NCBI GenBank assembly: GCA_944548615.1 | Contig: OX155954.1 | Location: 5,638,924 to 5,702,923, forward strand | Direction: 5' to 3' | Source: Micropterix aruncella | Lineage: Eukaryota > Arthropoda > Insecta > Lepidoptera > Micropterigidae | Length of the DNA: 64,000 nucleotides | Part shown: piece after piece, positions 10,284 to 22,190 of the stretch | Position numbering within the stretch: the stretch's first letter is position 1 | How the letters are laid out: each line of letters begins with the position of its first letter | Translations under genes and position numbers: made by a program | The notes under the pieces: generated by a model | Databases searched by the model: none | What the model was told of the DNA's origin: nothing | The model's input: the letters and a program-made list of their open reading frames with translations, nothing else

Positions 10284-13200
10284 ATTGGAATAGAGAACAC
10301 GATACGAGACTCTATTCAGGGGAGCGACACGCTTTTTAAACGTAGCGGAGGCAACTGCAATATCATCTAAATAACAGAAAACCTAGATCACAAATGATCT
10401 GCCAGACGCTGTATAAAAGCGAGTTGCAAAGTTCAAATGCGCTGACGCACATTTGAAAAAATCCACGACCAGGTACAGTGAATTCTTAGTCTAGTGAGTA
10501 TACTTCCGATGGACCTTCCCAAATACCGAAGGCAAATCAATAGTGGCAATTCTTGCCAGCGGATAGGCATCAGACTTCGTTACTGTATTCAACTGTCTTG
10601 AATATAAACAGCAGCGTCCTAGTAACAAAAAAAATATTACAGCTACCTTTACATGGCTTAATGAATTTCAAATTCAACATTTTATTAATTTCCTCGTATA
10701 ATAAGGCCAACTTAACTAGAGAAAAAAATAAAATATGGTTATCAGTCATGTCAAAAACTTGTCAAATAAGATACGGCCTAAACCTTTGAAATTGGACCAA
10801 ATATTTAGAAAACTGTCGATCAAACTAGTAACGAACGACTGTTGATCTTGTGCAAACCAATCAAACGGAGGAAGTCAAATCAGAAAATCTATGACAGTAC
10901 TGGACTAGTTTATGAATTCCAGACCAATTCCAAAGTCTCTAATAAAACCAAGGACATTTCAATGACAGAAGTAACTATAGTTCTACTTACCTAGTCTAAA
11001 GATGACTCAACGGCGTTACCGACAAAGTCTAAAGACTACGACTTACGGACAGCGATATTGGATATTTACAGATCCAAATATTTACAATATACTGGCTCCT
11101 GAGATACATTTGTTAACTCGGTGGCTTTTAAAAACCACGAGAGGGAAACGTGAGCAATTGCTGAAAATCGTATTATAAAATTCCAAGATTAAAAAGTTTA
11201 CCAGGCCTATACTATAATACGTTAATAACTAATTTTTTCATTTTACATTTTGATTTTTAATTACTTCATATTTATTTTATTTTGCTCTAGTTGTAATTTA
11301 AGTTTAGTAATAAGTAAGGTACCATACGGGCAGTGACAAGATCTAGACGACATCTAGTGGAGTGGGAAAATTTTGATAAACATAACAATTTACTAATTTT
11401 GTAGTAGTTGTAAGCGTGGATAAATAAAATGAATGGGTGTCTTAGGACGCCTTAACTCGAATGAACTTCTGAAAAAGAAACACCATGTCTATTGGCTCAA
11501 CAAACAGTATGGCCTTCATTTTAAATCTACAAAAAATATCGTCAACGTTAAGACGGTCCTGGCGATTCAATAGTGCAGTGCTCAAGTCAATCCTAAAAGC
11601 TTTATGTATGTATCTGAGTTGCTGGCAAATAACGACCCCTGTGTGTGGTCAGTGTGTATAATCTGCACCTGCAGCTGCTGTTTCTACTGATTACATTTAC
11701 CATTTACTCGAGTTCTTTTAATAATACGAATTAATGGAAAGTCTGAAGAAGGTGTCCTGCCTTATTCGTTTTAAAACCGGCTGTGGGAATGCGCGTTTTG
11801 CGCAACAGTCGGAAATGAATGGGGGATAGCCATATACCAGCACAACTGAGCACTTTTGCCAATGGCTTGTTCATTTTTTACATTTTCGATATCGTACTTT
11901 ATCTCGTATAGTGTAATTTATAGAGATTATCTTTGATATTTTTTCGTGCTTTTCTTACATTTTTTCTTATTATGTTTACTTAATTGCTTTCTTCATTTGA
12001 CCTATTCTTCATCCGAATTGTTGATCTATATTCTCTTATGATAATATTGGTTGGAGTGATTGTGCCAAGTATTTGGGCAACTATTAAAGTAACCACCCAT
12101 ATTCACCAGGTCAATAAGGTAATCCATAGAGTTTTTATTACAAGTACTTACATTGAGGCAAGTATTACAAAGCATACAAAGTTGTATGCCAGTTTCACTC
12201 TAATACAATCAGCATCATCCCCATCAACATAAAACCAGAAATGTCGCGAGAAATTATGTTGATGTTGTCCTAATATCTACGGCTTCAGGCCCTAATGTTT
12301 ACTGCCTTCTTGATAATTATTCAGCGCCAATCATTTATAAATGCATCGAGTCTTCGGGAAAATTTCTTCCGCTTAAGCCATTCAAAACGTAATATAAAAA
12401 ATTGTTTTTATTATAGAGACAGATATCAATTCTGCGGACATTTTTTTTTCATAGTATTTATATTTAGGCGTTCTATTATATTTATTACTAAATATAATGT
12501 ATGCATTGTCTTATATTTGCATTTATTATCGGATACTATTTCTTATTACTATTAATATTTAATACAATTTGACGATTCTAGTTTAGCCTCCTGAGTTTCA
12601 CACACCCTTTTTTGGAATATTTTTGGAAATATCCAGTACACTCATAAACAATGACTTATTATGAGAAAAATAGTAAAAAAATCGTGCACTGGAAAATCTG
12701 GTTGTCATATTTTGGTGTTGCCATTTTAAATGCAGACTTCAGAATATTTTTTTTTACTTACTATGTGTAGTACAAATCTACCCAGGATTTTAGATATGCT
12801 TCTAATTGTTTCAATTTAATTTTTTGCGGCCAATGTATTTAATGCGTTTGTTCAGCATCTCTAAATATATCCGCCTTACACAAGCTTCGGCTCAGGAAGC
12901 GACACAGGCAAACCTCTAATTTTCGGTATTGTTTTGTTTGTATATGTATTTAGGATAGCATTCAATGTGTATGCAATATATAAATAAATTGATTTTTTTA
13001 GGGAAAATGTTCGTGAATTTATATACATGTGATCAATACCCATGACATCATGACATTTGATTCACTCTTGCGCTTCTATCGATGACACCAATCGGTGATA
13101 ATTCAGTACCTACCACAACAAGCAATCATAACGTCATTACCGTATCAAGTAATACAATAATCGATGTTCAAACCGCTCCAAATACCGAGGTAAAAAGCGG

Positions 13201-13340
13201 CAGTTCAATGTTTGTTACAACATGGCGCCGACAGGTTCTTCTGCACGGTGAATTGATCCATAAACCTAGTTTTTGCATTGTTACGCTCGGTCGTTGTTTC
13301 ACTTAGTGACTTAGGAAAATGATAGCCTTACCCCTAACGT
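10284..13340. other. No recognised gene
   Basis: AT-rich sequence with scattered short frames on the plus strand (10553-10789, 11984-12232, 12295-12555, 13082-13306). None shows a domain. The 13082 frame ends near a possible splice donor and is discussed as a finding. No tRNA, rRNA or transposase motifs were seen. Confidence 0.4.
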
Positions 13341-13343
13341 GTG

Positions 13344-13520
13344 GAGTAGTGGTCGGCAAACTGCGGATCGCGAGTCGCTTTTCGCCTGAATGTTGCGACT
13401 ATTTTCTTGCTATTAGCCAATTCAAGAAGACCATAATATGTCGCTCAATTTTGGCCAAGCTTGCGGATGTGTAACTTGTAATCGCCGCATGAAGCAAGCG
13501 CAATTAATGCGGCTCTATAT
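13344..13520. repeat. hAT-like non-autonomous repeat fragment
   Basis: The sequence starts GTGGTCGGCAAACTGCGG, then ATCGCGAGTCGC, and closes with ATGCGGCTCTATATG. This resembles the GGTCGGCAAACCGCGGCTCGCGAGCCGC / TGCGGCTCTT wording common at hAT-derived repeats. No clear 8-bp target duplication or intact inverted termini were found, so superfamily assignment is tentative. Confidence 0.3.
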
Positions 13521-15070
13521 GTACATCTATGGATTTTTGACGTGAAACATCTTTAAAATCAGACAGAAACATACGGGTAGAGTCTGCGTCATTTATGATG
13601 GCCCAAAGCTAACGAGCGAGAGAACGTCTCACAAACTCTGTATACACAGTTAATGTTAACTGAACCGTCTGAATTGAACCATTGCGTGAAAAATGTCGCA
13701 TGAAAGGACTTTTTTATAACATTAGAATACAAACTTTTTATGTCCAGATTTATAATACGAAAATAAAACCGGTTACGTGCGAGTTTGACTAGCGTGCCGA
13801 AGGTTCCGTACCTTACGAAAGTGTTTTCTACTTTAGTTTACGACACGCAACTTTACTGAAATGCCGGGAAAATAATCATCTAGTTCCATGCGGTCAGAAT
13901 CCGTTTTCTTTCAATTAAAGTGTCAAATAACCGCTAAAGTTTTAGAATGCAAATTTGGAGTATTGTGTATTTCCTTAGACTCCACTAAATTATTTTTGTG
14001 ATAATAATGTAATAATACGCAAACCCACTGTGCACCGGAGCTAGCGCGTATCCAAAATAGATTGAGATTAACATGGTTTGAAGGTAGCGAAGTTATAAAT
14101 TTACTTAATTTATAACTAACGGAGATATATTTTATCCATTTTGAAGTTTTGGTGTCCTCGGTGCGCGCTCTTAAGTATGATAATAAGTTACAGTTAAGTA
14201 TTATATAATAATAAAGTACAATAAAGTATTACATAATAATATAAATATTGTGAAAGCAATCAAAAATAAATCTAAGTTTAAACATCTCTTGAAAAGTTCC
14301 TATAGTTGTGAATAATATGGAAACCACTTTTAGTTATGCCAAATTATTGTATTGTCGACTTTCCATTGCTTAATATGTAAAATATAGTAATGATAATATT
14401 AAGAATTTATTTCGTCAATAAAGAAATTTCATCAACAATGAATAATTAAACAGAGCAGTAAAAATACACGAGGGGATTGTCAGATATCAAAGGGTAATAT
14501 TACGCCCTATTGGAGAGGTTGGGTGTGTGTGATTATATGGTAGGGAAGGTGCAAAATTTTAATTATAATTTTAGGTACGTTTAACAAAATAGTGTGTTCA
14601 TTAGATCTATTTTAAACGCGGAACTGAAAGCTGCTCAGGACTTGGATCTGAAATTCCCGCTTATTCAATATGGCTACTGCTGCGTAGGTGAAACTGCCTT
14701 TCCTGGTATTAAAGCCATGCCTGGTATTAAAGCCAAGTGAGGGGTGAGACCATTTTATCAGAGAAAAGGTAGTCAGAGGTTTTACTTCTAACAATTTTCT
14801 TTATAAAATTGGCGAGGTAAAGTTGTCTACGGTGAGTGATGTTTAGGATGGCGGATTTATAGAAAAAGGAAGAAGCGTGGCTTCAAGGCGGAATGTGGAA
14901 TCAATCCTGGCGCAGGCATTACTTTCATTAAGGTTTCATTATGTATACAATGACTTTCATTAAGCTTTATATAGTTTCGATATTAATTAAACAGTATTTA
15001 GTTTATTCTAATCAAATACCACTTAGTTTAGGATATATATTCCTATGTACATGTACTATATTCATGAATA
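13521..15070. other. No recognised gene
   Basis: Near 13775-13815 a block GTTACGTGCGAGTTTGACTA followed by GAAGGTTCCGTACC is of a type widespread in arthropod interspersed repeats, but the rest of the unit is not recognisable. Short frames (14612-14794 minus, 14941-15171 plus) have no domain. Confidence 0.35.
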
Positions 15071-15074
15071 TAAA

Positions 15075-15400
15075 TTTAACATCTAATTCGTTTGTTAACG
15101 TGTCCGGGCTAGGTTGGACACATCTCCCAAAAATATGCGGCGTGCATGGTCTTGCCATTCGCCTCTTGTAGGTACTGTTGTGTGATGGCAATTGACAACT
15201 GCGGGCAGGATAGGAGGTGGTCTTCATCCTGCAGTGTTCCACAGTCAAACATTGGATTCTCTGTGTAGCCGCAGCAGACGAGATCGGCTCTGCATCTTGA
15301 CACACCCACCCTCAGTCTGTTGAGACTTTTGCAGGTGGTAAAAGGGAGACGGGATCCAGGTGCTATCTGTTCCTTAACATCCTCGCCAATTGAAACTCTT
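15075..15400 (-). pseudogene. C-terminal fragment of a non-LTR retrotransposon ORF2
   Basis: The minus-strand frame 15109-15459 contains SLNRLRVGVSRCRADLV, then FDCGTLQDEDHLLSCPQL. That is the LRxGxxRxxxxxxxWG ... CDCGxxQDxxHLLxCP block at the end of the RT protein in insect non-LTR elements, including the zinc-knuckle-like C-x-C ... H ... C. Only the 3' coding end is present and no upstream RT core is found nearby. Confidence 0.6.
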
Positions 15401-17208
15401 CTTCGAAGCCCAATATCTAATTGATAAAAACTGATTGAATGAGGAACCCAACCTTTCAAAAAATGTTACAAACCAAAGCAAACACTCCCAGTAAAAAAGT
15501 AAGAAAATAAAATTAAAAAGTAAAAGCATCTTAGATTCTGAGAACAATGCCCCTAACTTTAAAATAGACGAGAAAGTACGCGATAAAGCGGTCAGTTTAT
15601 CGAGTTTCGATATTTTGAAAGTGCGAAAAATTACCCATTTGAAAGAAAAAAAAATGCGCCAACAAAACTTTCTTCCTTGCCGGCGAATCATCATCCGAAA
15701 GTCACCGATAATAAAACTCGTTCGTTATGTTTATCTTCGATCGTTACGCGGCGACATTTTGCTGAAATCGAAATTTCAAAACGAATTATATAAAGTGTGT
15801 CAAGTTGACTGTGTCACTGATTGCTTCTTATGCATCCGTTTAACGCGCTTTAATTAGGATAATCTTACAGTGTGGATGCTATTAAAATTTATAGTAATGG
15901 ATAAGTCTAAATGATGTGAATCTGAGAGAATTATGATAAATGGTAATCTATTTTAGCTTTAAGGTTATTTTTCGAATTTGCTATGATAATGGCCTCCATT
16001 TTTGGATATTATTTTTGCGCATAGAAATATGTGCTTAAAGTAGCGGCGAGATAAAATCTAACTGAATATTTTTTTTTTATTTTGAATAATTTCTTTTTTT
16101 TATGACTATTTTAAAAAGGTAATCGTTCGTTTTGTCTATTTTATGCTCTCTATTACTGTGACTATTCTAATTTATATTATCAGCTTTCATTATTAATCAT
16201 TAACTCACTCAATCTGAGTTTTTTAAATTAATATTATGTTATTAATTGTTTTCTATTTTTGACGATAACGACATCGATATATAAGGAATCGATGGATAAC
16301 GGATCGATAATATTATTATAGTTACTAGATACTTTACATGTAATTGCACGTGAATTGTTGTAATACTATTATACCTACTAGATACATTATAAGTAATTTC
16401 GGTTAAATATATTTATTTTATTTTATTTATTGATTTTCATCGACAACACTATGAAGATACATAATATGCACATTGTTGGATACTATGTACATAAATTGCA
16501 AACATAGCACTGGCAGGTGCAGACTAAAAATATAACAAAGTGTTTTAATTGCTTGTACTGATTTTCAATACGCCTCATTTAAGATTAATTTCAGGTATGT
16601 ATGTATATATGAAAAGTGTGCGTTTTAGGGCAGATATATATAGTTCCTCAGGGATCCTTGTGTAAGTATTTTAATTGTTGGAACGTCTTGCCTCGAGTAG
16701 AATTGTAGAATAAAAGGAGCCAAATGTTCCGTTGAATTTGGATCTCGCATGTATAGACTGTTCCACACCGCTGCCTCTGCATATTATGTAAAACTGTCGT
16801 TGTATATAGTATATAGAAGTCTTGCGACTCGGGATAATAGTCATATAACTACTGCGGTGGGCTCCTTTTTAGTTTGGAAGACAAGTACTTAGGCACTTTA
16901 TTTCTCTAAATTTTATGTGTGAATTTCGCGTATAGAAGTTGCCTGGTAAAACTTGGTATGTTTGTGTTGGTGCTGTGCAATATGCGTGGGCGAGTGTTAT
17001 ATGTACATAAAAGTGGATATTTTTGCATTAATTTATTTCGGCAGTTGCTAAGAGTTAGGAAATTTCAACTTATTTAGTTAAAAAATTTCGACGTTTTTAA
17101 AGTTGTGTTTGTACGACTTTAGCATTCGGATAATGGCGGGGTTTACGCGATATATTGTCTTAAATATAGGCATGTGAAAGGTATAGGAAGTACACGCGAA
17201 GATCTCAC
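15401..17208. other. No recognised gene
   Basis: AT-rich sequence. Overlapping frames at 15374-15694 (minus) and 15615-15857 (plus) have no recognisable content. Short palindromic ATCGAT-rich text occurs around 16262-16310. I see nothing else. Confidence 0.4.
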
Positions 17209-17592
17209 TGTATGATAGTAAGTGAACTCCTGGGTGAACAGCCGGGCAAAGGACGCTGTGGTCCGCGATAGATTCGGTAAACACCGTTTCACCGCTTCGT
17301 AAGGGAGAGGACCGCGCAAGCGACCTCGAATTCGTAACCAATTGAGATACCGAAGTAATCTGATCACAATTGGAAGGGCGTGAGTGTAGGCCCGCCGGGT
17401 AACACTCCTGGCTATCTCGCGATTAAGGCGTTGGCCTCTTACGGGCTTGTGGCGTAGCTAGACGGTGGACTGTTTTGTCCTCAAGTCTTCTGCGCTCACT
17501 CCAGTGAGATAGAACGACTAATCGGTAAAACTTCCTGAGGTGACAGGCTCGCCCGCTGTAGTCGACAACCCAAGTTGTATGATAGTAAGTGT
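17209..17592 (+). mobile_element. Mid-repetitive family Q, copy A, with target-site duplication
   Basis: TGTATGATAGTAAGTG occurs at 17209-17224 and again at 17577-17592, directly flanking about 350 bp. That interior matches, in reverse, 57206-57850 and 28893-29490, and in part 55336-55475 (shared text includes GGTGAACAGCCGGGCAAAGG and CTGGCTATCTCGCG). A 16-bp target duplication points to retroposition. If it is a 5'-truncated retroelement, sense is plus and the 3' end lies near GTAGTCGACAAC. No RT or protein domain is visible. Confidence 0.65.
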
Positions 17593-17879
17593 GATCTGAC
17601 CGCTGAAACTGCAGGGAGAGATTTCCTAATATCGTCCATCCGCTTATTAGGTCATCGGTGTGTCATGTCCCAATTAAATTTACTACTTATTTAACAAGAC
17701 TCTTTCTTTTTTTAGACTACTTTAACATTCTCGAAATATCAGTTATCCATTCCAAATTGTTGAAACCACAAGAATATATCTCGCTGAACAAGTTTCCACC
17801 ATGAAAATCGGTCATGTTTCGTAATTTTCGTTTTTTTTTGTTAAATTGATTATTTTGATCCTTTTAATAATATGTACTA
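17593..17879. other. Unassigned AT-rich spacer
   Basis: Lies between two repeats and contains no frame or motif I can name. Confidence 0.4.
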
Positions 17880-18600
17880 ATTGAAATCGAAGACTATCGC
17901 GGTTGTTTGACCATATATATAAAATAAGATAAAAAACGATTTTACCACGTGAAGTTTGTAACAACCGACGTTTCGGCGATGTTGCAACCGCCGTTGTCTA
18001 GGGTAGACTGAAAGAGCTGTCAATCCGTTTGAAGTCGAAGTTGTCAATACGTCGGTCGGCTTGAAGATCTTCAAGCCGACCCAAAATATAATTTTGAGGC
18101 CTGTAAAAGATGTCATACCACTGAAAACCCCGGATGTGTATAGAGTCAAGTACAGCTGTGATTAAAACAACGTTGGACAAATAAAAAGGCCCGCAGACAC
18201 TCGAATGATAAAACACATCGAAGCTGGTGAAAACGTTCAGCGAGAAAAATCGGCGATATGTTTCAGCGATGTTGCGACCGCCGTTGTCCAGGGTAGACTG
18301 AAGTGCTATCAATCTACATCTGCGGGTAGGCGGCAAACTGCTGCTGATTCTTCGCAGATTATAACGGTGGTGGGGCAGCGGATTCGACGCACGCGAATTT
18401 TGAAAATCCGCCCACTCACAAAAACACTCACTGTATTTTGTGATATTTCAATGGCTTCCCGGATCATGCGAGGAGTAAAATTGTTCTTTCAGTCTAACCT
18501 GGACAACAGCGGTTGCAAGATCGCCGAAACGTCAGGTGCTACAAACTTCACGCATAAAATTAAATTTTATCTTATTTATAATATAAAGTTGTCCTTAGCT
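17880..18600. mobile_element. Inverted-repeat element, family T, copy 1
   Basis: Left and right ends (about 17895-18017 and 18488-18595) are imperfect reverse complements. The ends share TTTCGGCGATGTTGCAACCG, GTTGTCCAGGGTAGACTGA-like text and the AACTTCACGCGGTAAAAT-like outer part. A third copy of the inner block lies at about 18255-18300, and a perfect 28-bp palindrome at 18054-18081. A second element of the family is at 25740-26011. Overlapping frames show no transposase signature, so it is probably a non-autonomous DNA transposon with internal rearrangement. Confidence 0.6.
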
Positions 18601-18625
18601 TGTTTACCCATTATAGTTTCACAGG

Positions 18626-19280
18626 CATAGATGTTTATAAAGAAGTGATGGATATTATCAATATTAGGATCAATGTTGCAAAAACCAAGTACTTACTGAT
18701 CTCTAAGAAACCGCAACAACATAACTCCAAGCTCTATGTAGGGGCAGAATTAATGGAAAAGGTCAGTAGGTTCAAGTAGGTATTTGGGAAGTTGGATGAA
18801 TGAGAACGGGGACCATGCTCATGAAATAAACGCATTGAAATGGCTCGCTCAACATTTTTCAAAATGAGCAAAATTTCATGTGTGATAGAGATCTAAGTCT
18901 CGACCTAACGCTACGTATAACCCACTGCAACATTTTCTCTGTCCTACTATATGGCGTAGAAGCATGGGCTCCCACTCAAAACACGACGAAAAGACACTTG
19001 AAAAGTACTGATCCGACTTAAGAAGAAGATGGAACTTCTGACCACCATCAAACACAGGAAGATGTCGTACTTCGGTCACGTCATGAGGAATGCCAAATAC
19101 AAATTGCTCCACCTCATTATCCAAGGCAAGATCGCTGGGAAGAAAAGCGCCGGCAGGAGGCGGCATTCGTGGCTAAGGAACCTTTGGAACTGGCTTGGCT
19201 GCAGTACCACCTCGCTGTTCAGAGCAGCAGCCTCTAAAGTGAAGATAGCTATGATGTTGTCCAACCTCCAATAGGAGTGG
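18626..19280 (+). pseudogene. RTE-type endonuclease-reverse transcriptase, 3' fragment
   Basis: Reading across frameshifts gives NVAKTKYLLISKK, then VGAELMEKVSRFKYLG, then ITHCNIFSVLLYGVEAWA, then the open frame 19029-19274 with LLTTIKHRKMSYFGHVMRNA and GKIAGKKSAGRRRHSWLRNL. These are in order the post-catalytic palm, LLYGxExW block and C-terminal GH(V/I)xR ... GKxxGKRxxGRRRxSWL block of insect RTE-like RT proteins. The catalytic core and endonuclease are missing. The tail after the stop (GAACACGAAGAAAAAGAAG) is typical of this family's 3' end. Confidence 0.7.
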
Positions 19281-20284
19281 AACACGAAGAAAAAGAAGGT
19301 GGATATTAGGATACTACTATGAGGATACTACTGTGTTACATTTTTATGAAACATTACGATATAAATATTACAAAACATCATCGCAAACACTTATTACTTT
19401 ATCTATTTATCACTGTTGTCATCTCTCGTTGCAAGTCTTACGGCATTATTTGACGGATGTTACCCGTATCATTGAGTTTAATCTTTCGGCGCCTGACAAG
19501 ATTATGCCAAATTGTGTGTCGAGAGGCACAAATCTATCAAGCAGGTTACTGTTGAGTACCGTTAAACGGTGGCTTGACGTGCTTGCCAAGCGGCATGCCT
19601 GGAATGTGAGGTGAGCAGTGATCTTGCATCACGGCGTATTTTTGCTCGACCTCGCTCAGGCCTACGCGTCACTGGACGTTAGCAATGCAAACTAGTCAGC
19701 GAGAACCCTATATAAAATAATAATATAAATAATTAAAAATGACGAATTTAATAAATGTAGGAAAAACGGTATTTATACTCCAGTAGGTACTCGCTACCGG
19801 ACAAAAAGGACCCAGTAGTATTTTATTTTGATGATACGTATCTCCTTGTGTTTAATCCGTGTGTTCGGCTATTAACCCTTAGAAAGTTAGCGATGGGTAT
19901 GATACTCACGACGGCATGCTTTCAACCATCGAAAATGTCTTTGATTATTATGTATTTAATACTTGTACAAAGAAAAGTAGTTACATTGTTACAGAAGTAA
20001 AGAATTTATACATTGTAAACAGTTTAAAATAGACACAGCTTATGGAACAAATTGCGCTATGCACACCTAACAAGGCTTCTCACGCTTGTATCTAAATGCA
20101 CATGATGCAGATGGTGTAAAAACATGTATAATAGTATTAAACTGATATAATTCGAAAAAAAAAGAGAAAAGGAATGAAAAAATTATAGGCAACCCTCCAC
20201 CATTTTATATTAACAAATATAAAAATATATCTAGATTTAAGTAATAAAATTCCCCACACATTATGTGATATATTAAATACAATA
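19281..20284. other. No recognised gene; short shared block
   Basis: A frame at 19333-19614 has no domain. A block at about 19873-19950 (TTAACCCTTAGAAAGTTAGC ... CAACCATCGAAAATGTCTTTG) recurs at about 59363-59445, upstream of the same retrotransposon fragment found in both places (20285-20605 and 59465-59605). It may therefore belong to that same repeat. Confidence 0.4.
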
Positions 20285-20605
20285 TATAAATGATACAAAA
20301 TTCACATATATCGATACAAAGATTTTTCTCCACATACTATAATTCGTAGCAGTTTATTTTCTAAACGCAGGTATCGAAATTCTATTAGCCATCTGTCAAT
20401 TTTAAGCTTAAACCTTTCATCCTTTGTAGAGGATGTTAGTGCACGTATACTAATGTATAATGGTAGCTTATTCAATGAAGGAGACTTTTTTCGCATATAA
20501 TTAAATCCTTTCATAAATAAGGAGATCGACCGCCCGCGAGTTGTCGCAACGGAAAAACCACCGATCAGTGGTGTTAGCATTTCAGCGGTTAACAGCACCT
20601 TCAAA
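20285..20605 (-). pseudogene. Non-LTR retrotransposon C-terminal fragment
   Basis: The minus-strand frame 20302-20604 reads LTPLIGGFSVATTRGRSISL, then FMKGFNYM, then LNKLPLYISI, and ends DRWLIEFRYL. This resembles the TRxxxxTxxSLFxKGxxxYNxLPxxI ... FKxxLxxWL block near the C terminus of many RT proteins. A few residues appear inserted between FNYM and LNKLP. A diverged second copy is at 59465-59605. Confidence 0.45.
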
Positions 20606-21934
20606 TGTTTATATTATACCTACAACAAGCATGCAACCTACTTATTCAATTGACGCTTGTAATCGACAGTAATGTAAGACTAAAGTTATGGTCTTTCTTT
20701 ACCCAGTAGCGAGTTCCTGTGTAATATTTTTTCTTTAGAAATCTGATACATATTTATGGAACATTTTGAAAGTATTGTATTTTTGTAAAAAATAAAATAC
20801 TATTTTACTCGAGAATATATAAATAAATAAATGAAATATTTATTTGCAGCTGCCAATAACAAAAAATAAACATAATTTAAAACTAAAACTAAAAACAGAC
20901 AAAGCTATGTAATAAAACTACAAACGCTGCAAATTAGGGAAATCCTCGGGATATCTGTTAATCTGGTTTTCAGGACACATCGATTATTGGTACAGGCCAC
21001 CACTATTTAATGAAATTAAAATAAAACTATCAAAATCAAATAAATCAACAAAAAAAAAACAAAACAAAAATCAAAATAATAACGATAAAAATTTATAAAC
21101 AAACGAAAACACAAAAATAATAATCAAATTAACAAGTAATTGTTCTAAAAAAATCTAAAAATCTTTGGCTTCTAAACAATTTTCTTTAGTAACATATTCT
21201 TGTAGTGGTCCTTATATATTCTAATTAATCTCGATCGCAACGGCATTCCCAACCGATTCCATACCACCGCAGAATAATAAAAGAAACTGAGCTCGAAAAT
21301 TGTGGTTTTGTGTTTGGAATGATGGCAAATTGTTAAATCGCACGTGTTAAATGGTCAAGTCGGTTACAGGACAAGGCCATAAGCGATTAAAGATATGCTA
21401 AATTAAGACTTACAATAATTAAGGAAAGTCTATATACACACATTATTCTGAAATCATGACAAAATTATTTAGAAAAAAAGAGAAGCAATATTATTAGATT
21501 TTATCTTCTAATTATAATTAAACAATATATATATTTTTTTTATAAAAATTTAAATTTTGAATACCTGATCACAGAACGAATTATTTTTAATTTTAAAACA
21601 GTTTTTTCATCAAAAAGCTATCTTAAATTATGGGTCTTTTCTACCCGGGTGACTAAATACGTACGAATATAGGGTGCGAGTCCAGGAGTGTTAAAGACAT
21701 ATGTATGCATCATAGACTCATAAAATTAATGACAATATGAAATAAATGAAAAGAATGTGCACGACAAAGCGACTAACGCGTAACGGTATGAAAGTTGTAA
21801 AATACTGGTTGACGATAAATTACTGACGATGATCACAAACAAAATTAAACACATTTTTAGCATTGATGACCGGCAATAACCCCCAAAAACCAAGTGAACT
21901 TATATGAATGCCTTGACTGACTGTCACTGTCCAT
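20606..21934. other. No recognised gene
   Basis: Strongly AT-rich with A-rich and T-rich runs (about 21000-21170, 21460-21610). No frame longer than background and no repeats I can name. Confidence 0.45.
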
Positions 21935-22190
21935 CAATATGAAGAGCATCGGTTATGAATACCTGGGTGTATATATTGACAGACATCTTCGATGGCGTAA
22001 CCATGATAAAGTAGTAGGAGGAAGGGTTTATAATTTAATTCATATATTCCAGAATATATGAAACGTACGTAACACAAACACTTTGAGATCGGTATACTAT
22101 GCCTTAGGTAGGTCAGTGATGATATACAGACAGTTGGGGCGCTGCGGCTATACTTAATTTCAACCCACTAGTTAAAGCTAAAAAGTCTAA
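21935..22190 (+). pseudogene. Decayed Jockey/CR1-type RT fragment
   Basis: The translation from about 21955 reads YEYLGVYIDRHLRW, then VVGGRVYNLIHIFQNI, then NTNTLRSVYYALGRSVMIY. This is the YLGxxIDxxLxW ... TLxxVYxALxxSxLxYG region after the catalytic core of CR1/Jockey RTs. A stop interrupts it and the glycine-aromatic end of the last block is degraded. Confidence 0.6.
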
